Below, piece after piece: positions 44,184 through 51,785 of a stretch of DNA of 64,000 bases (position 1 is its first letter; each line of letters starts with the position of its first letter). A model generated the notes under the pieces. It was not told the origin of the DNA, ran no database searches, and worked only from the letters and a program-made list of their open reading frames with translations. Source of the DNA: Bacteroidales bacterium (GTDB taxonomy: Bacteria; Bacteroidota; Bacteroidia; Bacteroidales; UBA932); assembly GCA_017482565.1 (NCBI GenBank), contig JAFUMO010000045.1:62001-126000 (forward strand), given 5' to 3'. Position numbers and translations under genes: made by a program.

Positions 44184-44224
44184 TTGTATAATACAAAGGT
44201 AATATAATTTATCTTCCCGACAAA
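44184..44224 (-). promoter_or_regulatory. padR promoter and operator
   Basis: Minus-strand TTTG (44224-44221), 19-bp spacer, TACCTTTG (44201-44194). The palindrome TTGTATAATACAA (44184-44196) overlaps the -7 box. The rest of the gap to 44431 holds only weak GC-rich inverted repeats and no gene. Confidence 0.7.
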
Positions 44225-44431
44225 TATTTTTTCATTATGCATTGAGGAGATATGAAAAACAAGCCCCACAACCTCATCCCGAGACTGCGGGGCCTGCCCG
44301 ACTTAACCTAAGTTTAAATTTCATTTATCCTTCCTTCGCACCTCGGCATAACTCGTGCAAGCACAATTCTGCACTCGGTTTGTCGTCAGGTAAAAAACTA
44401 TTTCACTTATGTAAATAGGTTGAGCAAATTC

Positions 44432-45272
44432 CTACTTCTCCTTCAACTTCTTAATTTCTCTATCAAAGTCGCTTTCGAGCAAATCCATTTCTCGTTTGCG
44501 GTAAATCTCAAATTCTTTTTCGGCTTTGGCTATTGCTTGTTGGTGCGAAACATTGCCTTTGCCAACAAGCACCTTTCTCTTATGAGCGATGATTTGATCA
44601 TCAAGAGCCTCAATCCAATCCTTCATTGTCATGGGATTCATCTCCAATGCCTGAAACTCAGCAAAATCCAAGAAACCAGAAACAAGCAGATTCAAGCGTT
44701 GCAATTCTATCTCCGAAAGATAGTTCTTTGCAATCTTCACATCATCTTTGGTAACATAGTCGCCTTTGAAGTTGGTCATACCAACAAAAGGTTTTTCGTT
44801 ATCCACACGATTGTAGATAACCTCGGCAGCCGTGTTCTCGTGAACTGCATAGTGCAACTTATTCTGCACCGTAGCAAAGAACATCTTTGTCATTTCGCTA
44901 CGAGGCAAAGCCCTTTTGTATATACTCATGTAGGCGTTGGGTTGCCCAACGGCGGAAACGGGTAGATACTTGCGACTGCACACGATAACCGAGGGCGATA
45001 ATCATATCAAGGTTGTAGTGTTCCACTTCACGCTCAACCTTACTAGAACCATCTATTTGAACTGTTCGGAATTTCCGAAAAGTTGCCTCCTTTGCCAACT
45101 CTCCATCCTCGAATATATGCTTAATATGCTCACTTACATTTGATTTGCTTGTTTGATATATCTCAACCAATTGTGCCTGTGTAAGCCACAAATCCTCATC
45201 AGCAAAACGCACCGACACACGAGTAATCTCGTTGTCGTCTTGATAGAGTATTATCTTGTTTTCTTCTTTCAT
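44432..45272 (-). pseudogene. Broken rhuM (RhuM/virulence-associated) gene
   Basis: The N-terminal 124 residues (IILYQDDNEITRVSVRFADEDLWLTQAQLVEIY to RWATQRLHEYIQKGFA) and the C-terminal region (MFFATVQNKLHYAVHENTAAEVIYNRVDNEKPFVGMTNFKGDYV to EFEIYRKREMDLLESDFD) are both clear RhuM sequence. They are in different frames, and the residues that normally link them, roughly 60, are missing. This shows a deletion that also shifts the frame. Nothing suggests expression of a functional protein. It starts 4 bp after the HTH gene stop and would once have been in that operon. Confidence 0.8.
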
Positions 45273-45276
45273 TTCC

Positions 45277-46056
45277 TCAACACATTATATTGGTTTTAAT
45301 CCACTCAAGTTCCTCTTTCGTCAATTTTGCATTCTTTATTTTAAAAAGCATCTCCTTTGCCCGTTGCCATTTGTTTGTCCCTATAGGTTTAGTCAATGTA
45401 CCCCTTTCGGCAAATATCATTAAATCCGGAGAATCAGGCCAATTTGCAATTTTCCCATTGGAATCCATATAAAAATCTACATAATCTCCCCAATTATGTT
45501 CTAATGGAGGGATTACTCCGTCGGGAACATAACCTTCTATCTGAAGGAGAGGTTTCTTTTCTCCATCCAATAATATGTATGTGCCAGAATCGCAAACTTT
45601 TGCCCTTAATCTAAAGTTTGCATCATAACTCCATCCGTATATTTTTGCATCATCCAAACTTATTGTAAAATCAAATTGTTTGTTCTCCTCATCATACAAA
45701 GGAATTCTGAAGTTAAGGTCCTCCACTGGAAGTTCCCCCTCATCACCCTCTATAGTAAACAACTCATCTCCCCTGAAATATGGCAATACCACACGAATGT
45801 ATTTAGCCTTTATTACCATATCTGAATAAAACACACATCCTGTATAATCAGGTTCCTCAGAGTATGATATCAGGAGTTCAAACGGAACATCAAGCACTTG
45901 GGCAACCTTTCTTAAAACAATGACACTCTTGGTTGAAAAAACAGAGTTTACATTCTGCTTATGAATTCCTAATCTACGGGCAAACTCAGCCTTAGAAATT
46001 CCTTTTCTCTTCAAAAGCTGCTCCCCGTGTTCTTCAAAATATAGTTTATCCTTCAT
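45277..46056 (-). CDS. XRE-type HTH protein with unknown C-terminal domain
   Basis: A 259-residue protein. Residues of about 8-65 are an HTH (GEQLLKRKGISKAEFARRLGIHKQNVNSVF) followed by a dimerisation helix (LRKVAQVLDVPFELLIS). The remaining 190 residues are beta-rich and not recognised (VEDLNFRIPLYDEENKQFDFTISLDDAKIYGWSYD). The start codon overlaps the preceding gene (ATGA at 46056-46053). It is followed by the broken rhuM. AT-rich composition suggests recent acquisition. Confidence 0.75.
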   Translation of the reverse strand: MKDKLYFEEHGEQLLKRKGISKAEFARRLGIHKQNVNSVFSTKSVIVLRKVAQVLDVPFELLISYSEEPDYTGCVFYSDMVIKAKYIRVVLPYFRGDELFTIEGDEGELPVEDLNFRIPLYDEENKQFDFTISLDDAKIYGWSYDANFRLRAKVCDSGTYILLDGEKKPLLQIEGYVPDGVIPPLEHNWGDYVDFYMDSNGKIANWPDSPDLMIFAERGTLTKPIGTNKWQRAKEMLFKIKNAKLTKEELEWIKTNIMC

Positions 46057-46637
46057 TCTTCTGTCCAATCTTTATCCTTAAATTCCTCTTCAAAAGCCAT
46101 CAAGTCTTCCATAAGTCTTTGTTGCATTGTTTCTTCAGAATCATCTCCACTCTTCATCCAATCAACCCGGTGGGCGTATATTTGCGCAATCCTAATCTGC
46201 CTATATGCTTCTTTCATCGTTTCCAATGATTCCTCCGATAATTCCAGGACATCCGTATCATATGGATAATGGTCATAAACACAATGATGTATCCAATACA
46301 GAACAGGGAAATTGCCATCCTGCTCATTCATCCTTAAATTTTTGGATTTGAACACAATTTCTCCAGGATTACAAAGGCATTTGCCTCTGCAAGTATTATC
46401 AGCTTTCTCTATAGTGTTATCGCTCAGAAGATAACACTCCGCCTCTTTATATGTGCTAAATCTGCAGTAATTACAATAATGAGTATATGAATGCTGTGTC
46501 TTTTGCACAAAGATTGTCCAATAATCTTCATGCACCTTTTCCGGCTTAGGCTTTAACGCCAAAGCTACATCCCTCTCTATGGCCTCTGCAATATCTCTCA
46601 TCCCATATTGTCTGTAATCAAAATGTCCTCCACTCAT
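46053..46637 (-). CDS. Phage-like protein with MSGGHFDYRQY start
   Basis: A 194-residue protein whose start (MSGGHFDYRQYGMRDIAEAIE) resembles a conserved family seen in phages and prophages of uncertain function. It has Cys pairs (YCNYC, CRGKCLC), so a metal-binding role is possible. The C-terminus is acidic (RLMEDLMAFEEEFKDKDWTEE). It is translationally linked to the HTH gene. A -7 box TATATTTG lies on the minus strand at 46690-46683. Function not assigned. Confidence 0.65.
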   Translation of the reverse strand: MSGGHFDYRQYGMRDIAEAIERDVALALKPKPEKVHEDYWTIFVQKTQHSYTHYCNYCRFSTYKEAECYLLSDNTIEKADNTCRGKCLCNPGEIVFKSKNLRMNEQDGNFPVLYWIHHCVYDHYPYDTDVLELSEESLETMKEAYRQIRIAQIYAHRVDWMKSGDDSEETMQQRLMEDLMAFEEEFKDKDWTEE

Positions 46638-46894
46638 TTCACATCCATTGTTTTTTTAGTTGGCACTCTACAATGCCTTTTACAAATATAACCATTTTTC
46701 CTTGCGGTAATACTTTTTATTACCACAAATTATATTAATCTGAATATCAATTGGGATGGCGTGCAGATTTGCTCCTTGTTAGTTTGTGCTATAAATGCGG
46801 TATTTCTCCACAGAGTTGTGTAATCTGATGAAGATTGTGGAGGAAACGGGACAATATTGCACAAAGTTTGGTAATGTGAACAAGTGAGTGAAAA

Positions 46895-46922
46895 ACAAAA
46901 AACCCAGCTTTTCAGCTGGGTT
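46895..46922 (-). terminator. Terminator after tRNA-Leu
   Basis: On the minus strand AACCCAGC pairs with GCTGGGTT around TGAAAA, and TTTTTTG follows. It lies just downstream of the tRNA. The gap from 46638 to 46894 holds a phage-like gene promoter and nothing else visible. Confidence 0.85.
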
Positions 46923-46926
46923 GATG

Positions 46927-47008
46927 TGCGGGCGAAGGGACTCGAACCCCCACGTCGCAAGACACTAGATCCTAAGTCTAGCGCGGCTACCAATTACGCC
47001 ACGCCCGC
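46927..47008 (-). tRNA. tRNA-Leu (anticodon UAG)
   Basis: The minus strand folds as a tRNA: acceptor GCGGGCG/CGCCCGC, D-arm with TTGGTA, anticodon stem CTAGA/TCTAG around CTTAGGA (anticodon TAG, reading CUA and CUN codons), a long variable arm as in class II leucine tRNAs and the T-arm GGGTTCGAGTCCC. CCA is not encoded. Its 3' end faces the accessory region, a common integration position, but I found no second copy of the end. Confidence 0.96.
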
Positions 47009-47085
47009 ATTTCCGCGATTGGGATTGCAAAGGTAGGAATATTTTTCACATTTGCAAACCTTACGGCTATAAAAGTTGCAAAAAT

Positions 47086-47985
47086 CTACGCCTTGTAGAG
47101 GATAATGCTTGCCCAGTTATCTATGTCCCTGGTCATTGCCATCCTGAATCCGCAGCGTACGGCGCACTCTTCAAGTACCGGGATATCCTCTGTGTAGAAG
47201 CCGCTCAATACAAGGATACCGCCTGTCCGCATTCCCCTATAGTAGGTATCCATATCCTGTAGCAGGATATTTCTATTTATGTTTGCCAGGATAAGGTCAT
47301 ATTTGTTGGCCTGGATAAGCGAGCCGTCTCCATACAGGGTGTGTACAGCCGCCCCGAGCCTGTTCTTAAAGGCGTTCTCCCTTGCAGAGTTCACTGCAAC
47401 AATATCCACATCAATTGCGTGAACAGCCCTTTTTGCCTTCATCTTTGCGGCCAGCAGCGCCAGTACACCGGTACCTGTACCCATATCCAGTACCTGCTTG
47501 CCCCTGAGGCTCTTCCAGCCGAAGCCCTGCATTACATCACTCTTCTCCCCTTCCCCGTTCAGATCCAGCAGAGCCTTCATCATCATTGTGGTGGTCTGGT
47601 GGTGTCCTGTACCAAAAGCCATCTTTGGCTCTATACGGATGTTGTATTTTGTAAGGGGCAGGTTCTTGTGGAACGGAGCCTTCACTGTAACCAGCCCATC
47701 TATGAAGATGGGTTCAAAGTCAGATTCCCAGGTCTTGTTCCAGTTCTCCTCCTGGATGAACGATGTTGTATAGGATACTTCAAATCCTGAATCCCCGCCA
47801 TTGAAGAAGCTCAATACGGTCTTGAGGTTCTGCTGGTTGAAATTATCCTGTCCAATGTAACCCTTCAGGAGAGGCTCCTCCGTAGAGAAGCTCTCAAAAG
47901 GGATATCATCCAACATAGCCATTACAATCTCTGCATGCTCCTCAGTGTAAGGGGTAATTTCTATTGCAACCTCTATGTAGTTCAT
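47086..47985 (-). CDS. prmA: Ribosomal protein L11 methyltransferase
   Basis: SAM-dependent trimethylation of uL11. The 299-residue product has an N-terminal substrate-binding domain and then the methyltransferase fold with VLDMGTGTGVLALLAA, the acidic AIDVD, ANINRNIL (the NxxN-type substrate motif) and PKMAFGTGHHQTT upstream. It is separated from tpiA by three bases and forms an operon with it. Confidence 0.95.
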   Translation of the reverse strand: MNYIEVAIEITPYTEEHAEIVMAMLDDIPFESFSTEEPLLKGYIGQDNFNQQNLKTVLSFFNGGDSGFEVSYTTSFIQEENWNKTWESDFEPIFIDGLVTVKAPFHKNLPLTKYNIRIEPKMAFGTGHHQTTTMMMKALLDLNGEGEKSDVMQGFGWKSLRGKQVLDMGTGTGVLALLAAKMKAKRAVHAIDVDIVAVNSARENAFKNRLGAAVHTLYGDGSLIQANKYDLILANINRNILLQDMDTYYRGMRTGGILVLSGFYTEDIPVLEECAVRCGFRMAMTRDIDNWASIILYKA

Positions 47986-47988
47986 TTT

Positions 47989-48741
47989 TTAGAAGCTTTT
48001 TGCAATTGCCACAAAATCATCTGCAACCAAAGCTGCACCACCTATAAGGCCGCCGTCAATGTCTTTCTGTGCGAAAAGCTCCTTTGCATTTGAAGGCTTG
48101 CAGCTGCCGCCGTAAAGGATAGTGATCTCCTCTGCCAAAGCACCGAACTGCTCAGCCAAAGTTGCACGGATGAATGCGTGGATCTCCTGTGCCTGCTCAC
48201 TTGTAGCGGTCTTGCCGGTACCAATGGCCCAAACAGGCTCGTAAGCAATCACTACATTCTTCATCTGCTCTGCAGAAAGGGTGAACAATACCTCTTTGAT
48301 CTGTGAACCTACAACCTCAAAGTGCTTGCCTGCCTCCCTCTCCTCAAGTTTCTCACCTACACAGTAGATAGGGGCAAGATTCTCCTCAAGTGCAAGGCCA
48401 ATCTTCTTCACAAGCTTCTCATTTGTCTCTCCATAATACTCCCTTCTCTCAGAGTGGCCCAGAATAACGTACTGTACACCAGCTGAAGCAAGCATCTTGG
48501 CAGAAACCTCACCTGTATATGCACCCTTAACCTGATCTGCACAGTTCTGTGCAGAAAGACCTACAGCTGAACCAGCAAGCACCTCTCCTACTGAAGAAAT
48601 GTGTACGAACGGTGGGGCAACCACAAGTTTAACATCGGCAGGCACCTCTGATACCTTTGCCAAAACATCTTTAGCCAACTGTACACCCTCAGCAACGGTG
48701 GTGTTCATCTTCCAGTTTCCGGCAACAATTTTCTTTCTCAT
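47989..48741 (-). CDS. tpiA: Triosephosphate isomerase
   Basis: Interconverts dihydroxyacetone phosphate and glyceraldehyde-3-phosphate. The 250-residue product has the catalytic Lys in GNWKMN, His in ILGHSERREYYGE, Glu in VIAYEPVWAIGTG (loop 6), and the phosphate-binding LYGGS and GGLIGGAAL. A -7 box TATTTTTG lies on the minus strand at 48803-48796 near a loosely matching -33. prmA follows. Confidence 0.97.
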   Translation of the reverse strand: MRKKIVAGNWKMNTTVAEGVQLAKDVLAKVSEVPADVKLVVAPPFVHISSVGEVLAGSAVGLSAQNCADQVKGAYTGEVSAKMLASAGVQYVILGHSERREYYGETNEKLVKKIGLALEENLAPIYCVGEKLEEREAGKHFEVVGSQIKEVLFTLSAEQMKNVVIAYEPVWAIGTGKTATSEQAQEIHAFIRATLAEQFGALAEEITILYGGSCKPSNAKELFAQKDIDGGLIGGAALVADDFVAIAKSF

Positions 48742-48799
48742 AATCTCTTTATTTCTTGTTATTTGTCATTATTCTCCAATTCGCTGAAGCGGGTGCAAA

Positions 48800-48846
48800 A
48801 ATAATAAAAGTATCCCGATAAAGCAACGTGCCATATCGGGATACTT
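48800..48846 (-). terminator. Terminator after the aminotransferase gene
   Basis: AAGTATCCCGATA (48808-48820) and TATCGGGATACTT (48834-48846) are exact reverse complements. On the minus strand a T-rich run follows. It abuts the tpiA promoter. Confidence 0.85.
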
Positions 48847-48867
48847 ATATAATTAAAATGCAAACTA

Positions 48868-50058
48868 TTATTTCCTCAGAAACTCTTCTATTGCCGAGGC
48901 AAGCCTCCTTACACCCTCTACAATGCTGTCATCATCCATGAACGAGAAGTTCACCCTGAATGTATTCTTTCCGCTGCCGTCGCAGAAGAACGCCTCACCA
49001 ATCACAAATGCAACATTCTTCTTCATTGCCACCTCAAACAGCTCCTTGGCATCATACCACTCAGGAAGCTTTATAAGGAGGAACAGGCCACCATCCGGTT
49101 TTGTCCAGGTAACTCCCTCAGGCATATACTCCTCAAGCGACCTTAGCATGAGGTCCCTCTTGTTCCTGTACATCTCTACTGTACCCACAAGATTCTTCTC
49201 AAACAACCCCTTCTTGAGGTACCTTGCTGCAACCGCCTGGTCAAATGTAGGTGAACAGAGGTCAGCAGACTGTTTTGCAAGGTTTATCCTCCCTATGAAT
49301 TCCTTAGGGGCAACAATCCATCCCAGGCGGAACCCGGGAGCAAAGGTCTTTGAGAATGTACCCAACAGGATTGTACGCTCAGGGGCCATAGAATAGAGAT
49401 ATGGCATATGCTCACCATCAAAACGTATCTCCTTGTATGGGCTGTCCTCAAGAATGAGAATATCATATTTCCTTGCAATCCTCACAAGATACTCCCTCTG
49501 GTCCATTCTCATGGTAACACCTGTAGGATTCTGGAAATCAGGGATTGCATATATGAATTTAGGTTTCTTCCCCGCAAGGCACATTGCCCTTACAACTGCC
49601 TCCAACTCCTCATCCTTCTCTGCTCCCACCATCTTTGCCTGATATGTACCGAATGCCTGGAGTGCACCCAGATACGATGGCAGTCCGCAGATTACAATAT
49701 CACCAGGATCCAGCAGCACCTTGGCTGTAAGGTCAATCGCCTGCTGCGAAGCTGTTGTGATTATTATGTTGTCCTTGTCAATGTCAAGGCCGTCCTTTAC
49801 ATATCTTTTTGCCAGTTCCTCACGCAAACCATGGTTTCCATCAGTACCGCCGTACTGCAGTGCCTTTGCACCCTCCTCTTCCAGCACCTCCATCATAATG
49901 GTCTTAAGATCCTCAACCGGGAATGTTGCAGGGTTAGGGAAACCGCCTGCAAATGAGATTACTCCTGGCTGGTTGACTACATTCAGCAAAGCCCTTATGG
50001 GAGAGGGCTTCATGCACTTGGCGCTTGCTGAAAGGAACTCATTGAAATCAACTTGCAT
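48868..50058 (-). CDS. PLP-dependent aminotransferase (class I/II)
   Basis: Cytosolic fold-type I aminotransferase of 396 residues. Motifs include GVISFAGGFPNP (substrate loop), YGGTDGNHGLRE, PDFQNPTG with the substrate Asn and PLP contacts, EDSPYKEIRF, and GTFSKTFAPGFRLGW with the PLP Lys. It is like the MocR-type and 2-aminoadipate/kynurenine transaminases without the DNA-binding domain. The amino acid specificity cannot be set. I chose the ATG at 50058 (MQVDFNEFLS). A minus-strand -7 box TATATTTG is at 50100-50093. Confidence 0.9.
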   Translation of the reverse strand: MQVDFNEFLSASAKCMKPSPIRALLNVVNQPGVISFAGGFPNPATFPVEDLKTIMMEVLEEEGAKALQYGGTDGNHGLREELAKRYVKDGLDIDKDNIIITTASQQAIDLTAKVLLDPGDIVICGLPSYLGALQAFGTYQAKMVGAEKDEELEAVVRAMCLAGKKPKFIYAIPDFQNPTGVTMRMDQREYLVRIARKYDILILEDSPYKEIRFDGEHMPYLYSMAPERTILLGTFSKTFAPGFRLGWIVAPKEFIGRINLAKQSADLCSPTFDQAVAARYLKKGLFEKNLVGTVEMYRNKRDLMLRSLEEYMPEGVTWTKPDGGLFLLIKLPEWYDAKELFEVAMKKNVAFVIGEAFFCDGSGKNTFRVNFSFMDDDSIVEGVRRLASAIEEFLRK

Positions 50059-50157
50059 ACTCTGTAGTTTTAATGCTTTTATATTCGTCACACAAATATA
50101 CAAAAACTATCAGAAAAAATGCAGCATGCAATAAAATATGTAAGCAAAACACACCAT

Positions 50158-51231
50158 TTACAATAATTCCACAAATCCGTCAAAAAGGAACATGGTATCT
50201 GTGGGTCCCGGCATGGCTTCAGGGTGAAACTGCACTGAGAACCAAGGCTTTGCCTTGTGCCTTATCCCCTCATTTGAGCCATCGTTCATATTCACAAACC
50301 ACGGTTTCCACCCTTTGGGCAGGGTTGCGGCATCCACAGCATACCCGTGGTTCTGGCTTGTAATGAAACAGCGGGTGGTCTCCACCATCCTCACAGGCTG
50401 GGTATGGCTCCTGTGCCCGTACGGAAGCTTGTATATTGAGGCACCGGCCGCCTTTGCCAGAAGCTGGTTTCCCATACATATCCCAAAGATGGGCTTCCCG
50501 GAGGTTTCCATAACCTTGCGGAGCACCGCTACAGCCTCCATACACATATCCGGGTTCCCGGGGCCGTTTGAGAGAAGCACCCCATCATATTCCATAGCGG
50601 AATAATCATGGTTCCACGGAACCCGCACCACCTCAACACCCCTTGAGGTGAGGCATCTTATTATGTTTGACTTTACGCCACAATCCACCAGCACAACCCT
50701 CTTTGCAGCACCGGTATTATAGCGCATCACCTCCCTGCAGCTCACCTGTGCCACATAATTGATATCCCCGTAATCCTCCATTGCCTGGGACTCATCCTCC
50801 CCCTCAAACACTATCCGCCCCATCATCACACCCGCTTCACGCAGCTCAAGGGCCAGTGCCCTGGTATCAATCTCCGTAATCCCCGCAACCTTCTCCCTCC
50901 AGAGCCACTCTCCCAGGCTCTCCACCGCATTCCAATGCGAATACTTCTCTGTATAGTCATTTACCAATATGGCTTTGGGATAAATCCTCTCCCCCTCAAA
51001 ATTGCAGGGAAGTCCCCCTTCATCCCTTGTCTGGGGCGGCACGCCGTAATTCCCTATTATGGGAGATGTGAATGCAAGGATCTGCCCGGAATACGATGGA
51101 TCAGTAAGGCTCTCCACATACCCTGTCATGGCGGTATTGAACACTACCTCACCCTGCACACCCTTATCATAACCAAACGATTTGCCCTTATAACGGCTCC
51201 CGTTTTCCAAAATCAAAGTAACATCCTTCAT
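50158..51231 (-). CDS. carA: Carbamoyl-phosphate synthase small subunit
   Basis: Glutamine amidotransferase subunit supplying ammonia for carbamoyl-phosphate in pyrimidine and arginine synthesis. The 357-residue product has an N-terminal domain (LENGSRYKGKSFGYDKGVQGEVVFNTAMTGY) and the class I glutamine amidotransferase domain with the nucleophilic Cys in FGICMGNQLLAKAAGA and His/Glu in VQFHPEAMPGPTDT. The ATG at 51231 (MKDVTLILENGSR) gives the normal start. The partner carB is not adjacent and must lie elsewhere. Confidence 0.95.
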   Translation of the reverse strand: MKDVTLILENGSRYKGKSFGYDKGVQGEVVFNTAMTGYVESLTDPSYSGQILAFTSPIIGNYGVPPQTRDEGGLPCNFEGERIYPKAILVNDYTEKYSHWNAVESLGEWLWREKVAGITEIDTRALALELREAGVMMGRIVFEGEDESQAMEDYGDINYVAQVSCREVMRYNTGAAKRVVLVDCGVKSNIIRCLTSRGVEVVRVPWNHDYSAMEYDGVLLSNGPGNPDMCMEAVAVLRKVMETSGKPIFGICMGNQLLAKAAGASIYKLPYGHRSHTQPVRMVETTRCFITSQNHGYAVDAATLPKGWKPWFVNMNDGSNEGIRHKAKPWFSVQFHPEAMPGPTDTMFLFDGFVELL

Positions 51232-51330
51232 CTGCAGAAAAATTTGTTTATGCAGGCATAAACAACAAAATGGACACAAGGTTCATCAAATGGCCAATTT
51301 TGGTTAACTTTGCCATATAACATATTTGCT

Positions 51331-51774
51331 ATGCCTGTACTTAGAATAACAAAAGAGTTCAGATTTGAGGGGGCGCACGCCCTGCCCGGTTATGACGGCA
51401 GATGCCGCAACATCCACGGACACTCCTACATACTTTACGTAACAATAAAGGGTGAGCCGCTTTGCGGCACCACCTCTCCCAAGGAGGGGATGGTAGTGGA
51501 TTTCAAGGAGCTTAAAGCCGTTGTAAACGAGAACATCATAGACATTTTTGACCACGCCCTCATACTCCGCAAGGATGCGGTTGCAGCCGGGGAGCTGGCA
51601 GCAGGCTACGGCAATGTGGTGCTGGTGGACTTCCAGCCCACAACCGAGAACCTGATATGTTACTTTGCCCAGGTCCTCAAGGAGAAGCTCCCTCAAGGAG
51701 CTGAACTTTTCAGCCTGAAGATGCACGAAACCGCAGGCTCGTTTGCCGAGTGGTACGCTTCAGACAACATATAA
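51331..51774 (+). CDS. queD: 6-carboxytetrahydropterin synthase (QueD)
   Basis: Converts dihydroneopterin triphosphate to 6-carboxytetrahydropterin for queuosine. The 147-residue product has the Zn ligands in GAHALPGYDGRC and IHGHSY, the DFKELK and FDHALIL segments and MHETAG with the catalytic Glu. A plus-strand TAACTTTG at 51305-51312 is a fitting -7 box. The start ATG at 51331 follows closely, leaving a leader too short for a preQ1 riboswitch. polA follows after 11 bp. Confidence 0.92.
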   Translation: MPVLRITKEFRFEGAHALPGYDGRCRNIHGHSYILYVTIKGEPLCGTTSPKEGMVVDFKELKAVVNENIIDIFDHALILRKDAVAAGELAAGYGNVVLVDFQPTTENLICYFAQVLKEKLPQGAELFSLKMHETAGSFAEWYASDNI

Positions 51775-51785
51775 AAGCCACAACC

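Noticed and set aside
46927..46950. Search for a second copy of the tRNA-Leu end as an attachment site
   Set aside because: None was seen in the window, so no att site is annotated.
51232..51330. Possible preQ1 or other riboswitch before queD or carA
   Set aside because: The queD leader is about 12 nt and no aptamer-like structure is visible.
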